Origin: JADHLJ01 sp038118725
GTDB taxonomy: Bacteria > Pseudomonadota > Alphaproteobacteria > Thalassobaculales > Thalassobaculaceae
Length of the DNA stretch: 64,000 bases
Direction: 5' to 3'
Assembly: GCA_038118725.1 (NCBI GenBank)
Contig: JAYOIK010000007.1
Span: 1-64,000 of the forward strand
Shown here: piece by piece, positions 16,870 to 24,811 of the stretch
How positions within the stretch are numbered: the stretch's first letter is position 1
How the letters are laid out: the number at the start of each line of letters is the position of its first letter
Notes under the pieces: model-generated
What the model was told of the DNA's origin: nothing
Database searches by the model: none
Seen by the model: the letters and a program-made list of their open reading frames with translations, nothing else
Position numbers and translations under genes: made by a program

Positions 16870-17676
16870 ATGCAAGGAACCGGCGCGAAACCTCCCAATG
16901 ATTTGTCCGACACCACTTGGTGGGTTCGCGATCTCGTCGTTGCCGCGCGTTTTCTCACACGCTTGCCTACCCCGGCAATTGATACCGGGGATCGCAAGTT
17001 GATGCGCGCCAGCTGGTGCTTTCCGGTGGTCGGCGCGGGGATCGGTTGTATCGGCGGCCTGGCCGCGTGGCTCGGCCAATCGCTGGGTCTCCCGATCGTC
17101 GCGTCCGCCTTGCTCGCGATCGCCGCGACGGCGCTCGCGACGGGCGCGTTGCACGAGGACGGACTGTCGGATCTCGCCGACGGGTTCGGCGGCGGTCGCG
17201 ACAAGGCGGGAAAGATCGCCATCATGCGCGACAGCCGGATCGGCGCCTATGGCGTTCTCGCGCTTATCCTTTTGGTCGGACTGAAGGCGACGGCGATCGT
17301 GACGGTCTTGGATACCGGCGATCCAGCGATGACGGCCATCACCCTGATCGTCGCCCATGGAGGCGCCAGGGCGCTCATCCCTCCGGTAACCCTCATACTC
17401 GAGAACGCCAGCGATCGCGGCCTGGGCGACATGGCCGGCAAGCCCAAGACATCCACCGTGCAAGCGGCGCTGGCGATCGCGGCCGTTCTGTTCATTATAG
17501 CGCTTCCGTTTTCGACCGCCTTAATCGCGGCGGCGGCGGGTTGCGTGGCGGCGGTAGCGATGGCCGTCCTGGCGCGGCGGCAGATCGGCGGCTATACCGG
17601 TGACGTCCTCGGCGCGGTCGAACAGGCGGCGGAAACGGCGATTCTCTTGGCTTTGGCGGCCACGATCGGCGCCTGA
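16870..17676 (+). CDS. cobS: Adenosylcobinamide-GDP ribazoletransferase
   Basis: The 268-residue integral membrane protein joins adenosylcobinamide-GDP with alpha-ribazole (or its phosphate) to form cobalamin. The diagnostic motif GALHEDGLSDLADGFGGG with KIAIMRDSRIGAYG is present, and there are about six hydrophobic segments from residue 55 on. Start ATG 16870 lacks a strong ribosome binding site, but the next Met is inside conserved sequence. It is divergent from cobT and 34 bp ahead of the phosphatase gene cobC. Confidence 0.94.
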   Translation: MQGTGAKPPNDLSDTTWWVRDLVVAARFLTRLPTPAIDTGDRKLMRASWCFPVVGAGIGCIGGLAAWLGQSLGLPIVASALLAIAATALATGALHEDGLSDLADGFGGGRDKAGKIAIMRDSRIGAYGVLALILLVGLKATAIVTVLDTGDPAMTAITLIVAHGGARALIPPVTLILENASDRGLGDMAGKPKTSTVQAALAIAAVLFIIALPFSTALIAAAAGCVAAVAMAVLARRQIGGYTGDVLGAVEQAAETAILLALAATIGA

Positions 17677-17710
17677 CCGGTATAGGCTTTTCTGAAAGAA
17701 GTAGAGAACG

Positions 17711-18331
17711 ATGCTTGAAACACGATGGCATATCGTCCGGCACGCGCCGGTGGACAATCCGGAGGGCCGGATATACGGCGCCTCCGACAAACCGGCGAAT
17801 ACCTCGAACCGGATCGCCTTTGAAGCCTTGGCCCGCCACTTGCCCGGCGACGCGGTGACGATCACCAGCCATCTTCAACGGACCACGCAAACCCTCGACG
17901 CGATCCGCGACGCCGGCCTCGCGCTTCCCAAGCCCGTCATCGACGCAAGGCTGGGCGAGCAGGATTTCGGTGATTGGGTCGGCCTCACCTATGACGAGGC
18001 CCGCGCCAAGTACGGCGAGGCCTATGAGCGATTTTGGCTGGCGCCGGTGACCGAAAGGGCACCGAATGGCGAGAGTTTTCTCGATCTCCTCGCGCGGGTC
18101 CAAGCCGCCATCACGGATTTGACGGATCGCTTTTCCGGACGCGATATCGTTTGCGTCGCCCATGGCGGAACGATCCGCGCCGCGATCGCGATCGCGCTCG
18201 GCGCGCCGCCCGAGCACGCCATCCGGTTCGCCACCGACAATCTATCGACGACACTGATCGACTGGCTTCATCCGGAACCGGGATTCGAAGGCGGTTGGCG
18301 GGTTCGCGGCACCAATATTCCAGCGCGATAG
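17711..18331 (+). CDS. cobC: Histidine phosphatase, probable alpha-ribazole phosphatase
   Basis: The 206-residue protein is a phosphoglycerate-mutase-like histidine phosphatase. The catalytic phosphohistidine motif is HIVRHAPVDN, where the common RHG is RHA as in many CobC proteins. The second histidine is in CVAHGGTIRA. Position directly behind cobS supports removal of the 5'-phosphate in the last step of cobalamin nucleotide-loop assembly. The ribosome binding site region GAAAGAAG precedes ATG 17711. Another small phosphatase role cannot be excluded from sequence alone. Confidence 0.83.
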   Translation: MLETRWHIVRHAPVDNPEGRIYGASDKPANTSNRIAFEALARHLPGDAVTITSHLQRTTQTLDAIRDAGLALPKPVIDARLGEQDFGDWVGLTYDEARAKYGEAYERFWLAPVTERAPNGESFLDLLARVQAAITDLTDRFSGRDIVCVAHGGTIRAAIAIALGAPPEHAIRFATDNLSTTLIDWLHPEPGFEGGWRVRGTNIPAR

Positions 18332-18418
18332 CCGATCGCGTTTATTTTATGCCCCGAGGGGCTGACAAATCGGTGCGCGAGCCCTCATATGAGGTAGCGT
18401 GGAAAGCGTGGTTCCGTC

Positions 18419-19015
18419 ATGTCAAACCGAACATTCATCATTCTTATCTCCGTCCTCGGCGCGATCTTCGTCGCCGCGCTAGGAACCGGCGCCTGGATCG
18501 TCACCCAATCCCAGAATAGTGGGGGCGAGGGCAGCACTTTGGTCGGTGGCCCCTTTACGCTTACGGAACATTCCGGCCGCGCGGTTACCGAGGCCGACTT
18601 CGACGGCGTCCATAAGATCGTCTATTTCGGCTACACCTTTTGCCCGGATATCTGTCCAACGGGGCTTACCGTGATTACCGAGGCGCTCGACCAATTGGGG
18701 GAAGACGCCAAGCGGGTCAAACCGCTTTTCATCACCGTTGACCCGGCGCGCGACACGGTCGACGTCATGGCCGAGTATCACCAGCATTTTCACGAGAGTT
18801 TCAGCAATCTGACCGGAACGCCCCAGCAAATCGCCGATGTCGCCCGCGCTTATCGGGTCTTCTATCAGAAAGCCGAGGATACCGGGGATGATACCTATCT
18901 CGTGGATCATTCGGCGGTCACCTATCTGATGGCGCCGGGTGGTGGGTTCCTGGCGCATTTCGGTCCCGAGGCAACGCCCGAACAACTTGCCCAGGCGCTT
19001 CGCGATGTGCTTTGA
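18419..19015 (+). CDS. SCO1/SenC-family copper chaperone
   Basis: The 198-residue protein has an N-terminal membrane anchor (FIILISVLGAIFVAALGTG) followed by a thioredoxin-fold periplasmic domain. The copper-binding CxxxC motif is in GYTFCPDICPTGL and the third ligand histidine in VDHSAVTYLM. Such proteins deliver copper to the CuA site of cytochrome c oxidase or act in redox protection of it. Start ATG 18419. The next gene begins 36 bp later on the same strand, so they may form an operon. No oxidase genes are in the window. Confidence 0.92.
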   Translation: MSNRTFIILISVLGAIFVAALGTGAWIVTQSQNSGGEGSTLVGGPFTLTEHSGRAVTEADFDGVHKIVYFGYTFCPDICPTGLTVITEALDQLGEDAKRVKPLFITVDPARDTVDVMAEYHQHFHESFSNLTGTPQQIADVARAYRVFYQKAEDTGDDTYLVDHSAVTYLMAPGGGFLAHFGPEATPEQLAQALRDVL

Positions 19016-19051
19016 CGAGACGACGTCACGCCGCTATCGGGGAGGTCCGCG

Positions 19052-19318
19052 ATGACCGAAAAAACCGTCCAACGGGGCCGGGTCATGCGCCTGCCGACCA
19101 TGCATGGCCAGCAAGCCGATACCGGGCCGATTAATTTCGTCTCGGACGCGGGGGAAGAGTACCTTCTGATCTCCAAAGCCTCCGACACGCCGGGCAATGT
19201 CGAGGACCTTTCGGCGGAAACCGCGGGGACTTTCGAGCCCTATCTCGACAAGGATGTCGAAATCAGGGGCGACTTCTGGGGCAGCGTTGTCTGGCGCGCG
19301 TCAGTGGTTTCCGATTGA
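19052..19318 (+). CDS. Small protein of unknown function
   Basis: An 88-residue open frame begins at ATG 19052, preceded by GGGGAGG at suitable spacing, which supports real translation. The sequence is acidic, lacks a signal peptide or membrane segment, and ends DVEIRGDFWGSVVWRASVV, which resembles a small beta-rich domain. It follows the sco gene by 36 bp, so a link to copper or oxidase assembly is possible but not shown. I do not recognise the family. Confidence 0.65.
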   Translation: MTEKTVQRGRVMRLPTMHGQQADTGPINFVSDAGEEYLLISKASDTPGNVEDLSAETAGTFEPYLDKDVEIRGDFWGSVVWRASVVSD

Positions 19319-19339
19319 ACTCGGTCGCCAAGCCGCCGA

Positions 19340-19951
19340 CTACAGTCTTTCGCCGGCCCCAACTTCCGCCGCCAAACTGTTTTCATTTGGCGCAAGCGGG
19401 CAGACCCAGGAGTCGGAGTAACGGCAGGACGGGTGATAGGCGAAGTTAAAATCCAAGACGAGCTTCCCATCCTCCATGCCGAGATCGGCGCCCTTGATGG
19501 TATCGAGCAAGTAACGCCCGCCGCCATAGGTCTCCCGCCCGCTTGTCGCGTCCTTAAACGGCAAGAACAGCCCACCCCCATAACCCTTGATCTGATAGAT
19601 CGTAAGCTCACCGCCCAAGGTCTCCCTCAGCCCCCTGGTACGCAGACCCGGGACAAGCCGAAGCGCGCCATCCGGGCCTATCTCCCAAACCTCCTCGACG
19701 GCGTTCGCGACAACTTCCACGTCAACAAGAAATCGCGCGGTCGGGTTGTGCTCGAACAATGGAACCCCGGCATGGGTGGAACGGCTCCCTCGATCAATCG
19801 GCGACTGCGGATGAAACCTGAACAAGATATCGCGCGTTTCACGCCAATCTTTCCACCCCGAGACGGGGTCGGAAGCATTACGAATCCGGCCATAGAGATC
19901 CGACACACGGCGGCGCCAATCAGCGAGACTTACAATAGCGTTTTCATTCAT
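19340..19951 (-). CDS. DUF1684 family protein
   Basis: The 203-residue protein has the strongly conserved DUF1684 features: DWRETRDILFRFHPQSPI near the N-terminus, then GYGGGLFLPFKDATSG, ETYGGGRYLLDTIKGADLG, LDFNFAYHPSCRYSDSWVC and PLAPNEN. The biochemical function of this family is not established as far as I know. ATG 19951 (MNENAIVSL) was chosen; further upstream codons are basic and not family-like. It converges with the 88-residue protein gene, with 21 bp between. Confidence 0.88.
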   Translation of the reverse strand: MNENAIVSLADWRRRVSDLYGRIRNASDPVSGWKDWRETRDILFRFHPQSPIDRGSRSTHAGVPLFEHNPTARFLVDVEVVANAVEEVWEIGPDGALRLVPGLRTRGLRETLGGELTIYQIKGYGGGLFLPFKDATSGRETYGGGRYLLDTIKGADLGMEDGKLVLDFNFAYHPSCRYSDSWVCPLAPNENSLAAEVGAGERL

Positions 19952-20109
19952 TCCGCTTACTTTCTGGATCCCGGCCCGGGCCACGGTCTTGACAGAACCC
20001 GTCGATACCCGCAATGAGCGCGCCTGAAATGACTGGTTCCGTCGCCGAACCATCTCACTCGTTACGCTAACCGCGACAGGTGCCCAAATCGGGCGTGATT
20101 GGGGATGCC

Positions 20110-20707
20110 ATGAAGCTCAATATCGGATGCGGTTTCAACAAGCTCGATGGTTATGTGAATGTCGACCAGTTCCCTGAATGCGCGCCCGACGTGCTGTGGA
20201 ATCTGGAGGAGACCCCCTGGCCTTTAGAGGAGAATTCGGTCGAGGAACTCGCCGCCCATCACGTGCTCGAGCATCTCGGCCAGGAAACCAAGGTGTTCTT
20301 CGCCATTATCAAGGAGCTGTATCGGTTGATGAGCCACGGGGGGCGGATGAAAATCACGGTTCCCCACCCCTATCACCCCGACTTTCATTTCCGACCCCAC
20401 CCATGTGCGGCCCTTCATGCGAAATACCTTCGAGATGATGAACCGACACAAAAACCTGGATTGGGCCGAGCGCAACGTGAACGTCACCATGCTGGCGCTC
20501 ATGCTGGACATAAATTTTGTGATGGTGAGCGCGCTTCAACGATTTGACGATGCGTGGCGAAGAAAACTGGAAAGTGGCGAACTTTCCCTGGACCAGGTTC
20601 GCGCCGCCGCCGGAACCCAACTCGGCGTGGTCAAGGAGTTGGAGTTTGTCCTTTGCGCCGACAAGAGCCATCTTGGCTTGGGCGACCCGATCACCGAGGT
20701 TCCCTGA
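20110..20707 (+). pseudogene. SAM-dependent methyltransferase-like gene with a +1 frameshift
   Basis: The first part (20110 to about 20388) reads MKLNIGCGFNKLDGYVNVD, a Rossmann motif I, then AAHHVLEHL and YRLMSHGGRMKITVPHPYHP, typical of class I methyltransferases of glycan or secondary-metabolite loci. At the run cattt (about 20387-20390) the frame is lost. The following sequence continues in the next frame as SDPTHVRPFMRNTFEMMN and runs to a stop at 20707 with good coding character. Removing one T restores a continuous chain of about 198 residues, so this is a single-base insertion or a sequencing error. Start ATG 20110 gives the standard N-terminus. Confidence 0.75.
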
Positions 20708-20736
20708 AACCCGGCAAGGCCCCGCGACGTTCCCGA

Positions 20737-21894
20737 TCAAGAGCGACCCAGCGCCACCCTGCCGATCCGCTCGCGGGCGATGACCATTTTTTGGATCTGC
20801 GCCGTACCGTCTCCGATCTGAAGCCCCAGCACGTCGCGCAACCGCTGCTGATGCGCCATGTCCTTGCTGTAGCCTGAATGGCCATGCGCCAGCAGACATT
20901 GATGAATAACGTCAAAGGCGAGCTTGGGTGCCCACCATTTGACCATCGCCGCTTCAGCGGTATGCGACCGGCCCAGATCGCGGAGCCATAGGGTCTTGTA
21001 ACAAAGCAGACGCGCCGCCTCGATCATGGTCTCCGCCTCCGCCAGGGGGAAGGTCACTCCCTGATAGGTGGCGATCGGCTTTCCGAAAGCCTCGCGCTCC
21101 TGAATAAAGTCCCAGCTTTCATCCAATGACGCGCGGGCGGCGCCCAACACCATCAAGCCGATCAAGGCCCGGGAATAATCGAAACCACCCATCACCTGGC
21201 GGAACCCGGCACCCTCAACGCCGATCAACGCCAAGGCGTCGACCTTCACCTCGTCGAAGAACATCGACCCCCGGCCCACGCTGCGTGAACCGAGATCGTC
21301 AAAGGAAGTGGTTGAGAGACCCGGCGCATCACACGGCACCAGAAACGCCGAGATACCGTGAGCCCGCTCCGCCTCGGTGCCTGACCGAGCGAAGACCAGC
21401 GCCGTGTCGGCCTGGTCCGCCATGGAGATCGAGGTCTTCTCGCCGCTTATGACATAGCCGTCATTGGTCCGCCGCGCCTTGAGCTTGAGGTTCGCCGCGT
21501 CCGACCCGCCGCCGGGCTCCGTAAGCGCCAACGCCAATATGGTTTCACCCGCGCAGGCCTTGCCGACCACCCGGCGCGCGACATCCGGTTCGGCGTGCTG
21601 GACCAGAATCGCGCCCACCAGACCGGTCAGCAGGGGGACATAACCGACATTCAGATCGGCGTGGCTGATCGCCTCGATGATCAGTCCAGCGGTCACCGCG
21701 TCAACACCCGAGCCGCCGAACCCCTCCGGGATCTCGGCGGCGATCAGGCCGAGGCCACCCATCTCACGCAAAAGATCCCGGTCAAGCGGCCCGCCCGCGT
21801 CCCGCGCCATGAAACCGGGCGCCAACCGCTCCGCGGCAAAACGCCGGGCAACGTCCTGGATCGCGCGCTGATCCTCGGTGAAGTCGAATTCCAT
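20737..21894 (-). CDS. Acyl-CoA dehydrogenase family protein
   Basis: The 385-residue flavoprotein has the standard order: N-terminal helical domain (MEFDFTEDQRAIQDVARRFA), central beta domain with the FAD-contacting LALTEPGGGSDAANLKLKA and GEKTSISMADQADTALVFA, and C-terminal domain with QRLRDVLGLQIGDGTAQIQK. The C-terminal motif reads GDGT where many short-chain dehydrogenases have EGT with the catalytic glutamate, so the base may be an aspartate or lie elsewhere. ATG 21894 starts the conserved N-terminus. It lies 18 bp after mutS on the same strand. The substrate cannot be assigned. Confidence 0.9.
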   Translation of the reverse strand: MEFDFTEDQRAIQDVARRFAAERLAPGFMARDAGGPLDRDLLREMGGLGLIAAEIPEGFGGSGVDAVTAGLIIEAISHADLNVGYVPLLTGLVGAILVQHAEPDVARRVVGKACAGETILALALTEPGGGSDAANLKLKARRTNDGYVISGEKTSISMADQADTALVFARSGTEAERAHGISAFLVPCDAPGLSTTSFDDLGSRSVGRGSMFFDEVKVDALALIGVEGAGFRQVMGGFDYSRALIGLMVLGAARASLDESWDFIQEREAFGKPIATYQGVTFPLAEAETMIEAARLLCYKTLWLRDLGRSHTAEAAMVKWWAPKLAFDVIHQCLLAHGHSGYSKDMAHQQRLRDVLGLQIGDGTAQIQKMVIARERIGRVALGRS

Positions 21895-21912
21895 GACACT
21901 GGTCCCCAAAGA

Positions 21913-24696
21913 CTATGTTTTCACCAGTTCCCGAAGCGCGTATAGCGCCTCGAGCGCCTGAAGCGGCGTCAAGGCGTCGGGATTGATCTCGGCCAACCGC
22001 TCCTCGACCTCGCTCGGCCCAGACGCGGCCCGGGGCGTCGGCTGGGCAAGCATCGCCTGAAACAGCGGCAGGTCCTCCGCCAGACGGCCCGCCGCCCCCG
22101 CCTTGTCGCCGTTTTCGAGCTGTTCCAACACCGCCTCGGCGCGGTTGATCACCACCGACGGCAAGCCCGCGAGCTTGGCGACGTGAATACCGTAGGAACG
22201 ATCGGCGGCGCCCTTGCCAACTTCGTGCAGGAACACGATCTCGTCCTTCCATTCCTTGATCCGCATGGTGTGGCAGGACAGCGACGGCAGCTTATCGGCC
22301 AGAACCGTTAACTCGTGATAATGCGTGGCGAAGAGAGTACGGCACTTATTCACCTCGTGCAGATGCTCGATCGAAGCCCAGGCGATGGATAGGCCGTCGA
22401 AAGTGGCGGTGCCTCGACCGATCTCGTCGAGGATCACCAGCGACCGGTCGGTCGCCTGATTAAGGATCGCCGCGGTTTCCACCATCTCGACCATGAAGGT
22501 CGAACGGCCCCGGGCCAGATCGTCGGCCGCGCCGACCCGGCTGAACAGACGGTCAACCACCCCGATGCGCGCCTCGGTCGCAGGGACATAGGAGCCCATC
22601 TGAGCCAACAGCGCGATCAACGCGTTCTGCCTCAGAAACGTGCTCTTACCCGCCATGTTCGGACCGGTGATCAACCACAACCGTTGGTCCGCCGCCAAAT
22701 CACAGTCATTCGCGACAAAACCGGCACCGTCGCTGGCCAGAGCCTCGACAACCGGGTGCCGCCCGCCGATGATCGAAAAATCCTGGCTGTTATCGACTTG
22801 CGGGCGGACATAGCGGCGGTCGACGGCAAGTTCCGCCAGCCCGCTGGCGACGTCGAGCCGCGCGAGAGCGGCGGCGGCGAGACCGATGGCGTCGGCCGCG
22901 TCCAGAACCTGCCGGACCAGGCCGGCGAAGATCTCCATCTCCAGTGCCAGCGATTTGTCCGCCGCCGAAGCCAGATCACGCTCCAATTCGCCGAGTTCAA
23001 CCGTGGTGAAACGGACCGCGTTGGCCATGGTCTGGCGATGAATAAACGTCTCGTGGCCCATCACCTTGTCGGCGTGGATTGCGGTCACCTCAACGAAATA
23101 TCCCAGCACGTTATTGTGCTTGATCTTCATCGACGCGATGCCGGATTGTTCGGCGTATTGCCGCTGCAGCCCGGCGATGAGGCGCCGGCTCTCGTCTCGC
23201 AGGCCGCGCAGACGGTCCAGTTCGGGCGCGTGACCCGCCGCGATAAACCCACCATCCCGCGCCAGCAGCGGCGGCTCCTCGGCCATGGCACGCCGGAGGA
23301 GGTCCACCAAGGGCTCGTGATACCCAAGATCCTCCCAGATCTCGCGGATACCCTCGGGCGGATCGGCGATCGAGCCCTCGGTGCGTAGCAGACGGTCGCG
23401 CAGGCTCCCGGTCACTCCCAACCCATCACGAATCGCCGCCAAATCCCTGGGCCCGCCTCGATCCAAGGCCAGTCGCGACAAGGCCCGCTCAAGATCCGGT
23501 GTCCGGCGCAATGTGTCACGGATATCGGCGCGCAAACGCTCGCCATCGACAAAATGCGTGACCTTGTCGAGACGATGGGTGATCGCCGCCGGGTCGGTCG
23601 GCGGGGCGGCGATTCGGCTCGCCAGGAGCCGTGCGCCGGCGCCGGTCACCGTGCGATCGATGACATCAAGCAAGCTACCCCGACGCTCGCCGGAAAGCGT
23701 GCGGACCAGTTCCAGATTTGCCCGGGTCGCGGCGTCGATCTCCACGGAACCGCCCGCCGACCACCGCCTAGGCGCGGACAACCTCGGCAGGCGGCCCTGC
23801 TGCGTAAGTTCGAGATAATCCACCAGAGCCCCCGCCGCCGCGAGCTCGGCGCGCGAGAAATTTCCGAACCCGTCCAGCGCCCCAACCCCGAACAGGGCTT
23901 CCAGGCGCTTGGTCCCGTTGGCGCTGTCGAACCGGCTGGAGGGCATCGGCGCGAGAACCGCGCGCCAATCCTCCAGATGCGCCGCGACCACCGCGCCGGC
24001 GCCATCCTCGTTCAACAGCCGATCCGGCACCAGGAGCTCGCTTGGACCGATCCGCGCCAGGGTCGCCGCGAGACCGGCGGCGTCGGTTGGCTGAACCTGC
24101 AGGGCACCGGTGGACACATCCACCCAGGCAAGACCGAACTTCCCCTGGGCTTCCGCCATACCCGCCAGATAGTTGTGGCTGCGCGCCTCCAGCAAGGTGT
24201 CCTCGGTGACCGTGCCCGGGGTAACCACGCGAGAGACGGCGCGCTTGACCACGGATTTAGAGCCACGCTTGCGCGCTTCCGCCGGATCCTCGACCTGATC
24301 GCAGATGGCGACGCGAAAGCCCTTGCGGATGAGCCGAGCGAGATAGGCGTCCGCCGCGTGGAACGGCACGCCGCACATGGGGATGTCATCACCGTTGTGA
24401 CGACCGCGCTTGGTCAGGGTGATGTCCAGCGCCCCCGCCGCGACCACCGCGTCATCGAAGAACAACTCATAAAAGTCGCCCATGCGGAAAAACAGCAACG
24501 CGTCGGGATGCGCCTGCTTGATCTCGAAGAACTGGACCAACATCGGCGTCAGCCCGGCGGTCGACGCCGCACCAGTCTGATCGCCGGCATCACGTGGGCG
24601 GGTTTTTTCGGAGCCCGGATCTTGTTCCGCTGTCACTGGGTCGCACTTGCCGTTGATTGCGCCTGAATCGTGACCGACCTTAGCATGCTGTCCCAC
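21913..24696 (-). CDS. mutS: DNA mismatch repair protein MutS
   Basis: The full-length mismatch-recognition ATPase has all domains. The N-terminal mismatch-binding domain has PMLVQFFEIKQAHPDALLFF and the MGDFYELFF loop with the base-stacking Phe and Glu. Next come the connector, lever and clamp, then the ATPase with Walker A GPNMAGKST and the DEIGRGTATFDG signature, and the C-terminal helix-turn-helix. The start is uncertain. The frame is open to an ATG at 24813 that would overlap the maeB start codon, but the first roughly 40 codons there look non-coding. GTG 24696 (used here, about 927 residues) or GTG 24636 fits better. Confidence 0.93.
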   Translation of the reverse strand: MGQHAKVGHDSGAINGKCDPVTAEQDPGSEKTRPRDAGDQTGAASTAGLTPMLVQFFEIKQAHPDALLFFRMGDFYELFFDDAVVAAGALDITLTKRGRHNGDDIPMCGVPFHAADAYLARLIRKGFRVAICDQVEDPAEARKRGSKSVVKRAVSRVVTPGTVTEDTLLEARSHNYLAGMAEAQGKFGLAWVDVSTGALQVQPTDAAGLAATLARIGPSELLVPDRLLNEDGAGAVVAAHLEDWRAVLAPMPSSRFDSANGTKRLEALFGVGALDGFGNFSRAELAAAGALVDYLELTQQGRLPRLSAPRRWSAGGSVEIDAATRANLELVRTLSGERRGSLLDVIDRTVTGAGARLLASRIAAPPTDPAAITHRLDKVTHFVDGERLRADIRDTLRRTPDLERALSRLALDRGGPRDLAAIRDGLGVTGSLRDRLLRTEGSIADPPEGIREIWEDLGYHEPLVDLLRRAMAEEPPLLARDGGFIAAGHAPELDRLRGLRDESRRLIAGLQRQYAEQSGIASMKIKHNNVLGYFVEVTAIHADKVMGHETFIHRQTMANAVRFTTVELGELERDLASAADKSLALEMEIFAGLVRQVLDAADAIGLAAAALARLDVASGLAELAVDRRYVRPQVDNSQDFSIIGGRHPVVEALASDGAGFVANDCDLAADQRLWLITGPNMAGKSTFLRQNALIALLAQMGSYVPATEARIGVVDRLFSRVGAADDLARGRSTFMVEMVETAAILNQATDRSLVILDEIGRGTATFDGLSIAWASIEHLHEVNKCRTLFATHYHELTVLADKLPSLSCHTMRIKEWKDEIVFLHEVGKGAADRSYGIHVAKLAGLPSVVINRAEAVLEQLENGDKAGAAGRLAEDLPLFQAMLAQPTPRAASGPSEVEERLAEINPDALTPLQALEALYALRELVKT

Positions 24697-24811
24697 CTGG
24701 TCGCCATCGCCCGACTTGGTATCCGTGGTTGATTCACAATCCCCGCCATGCCCCAATAGACGAAAATAACAGCGCGACGGTTGTCGCAAAACCGATAGAG
24801 GAAACGCTCTC

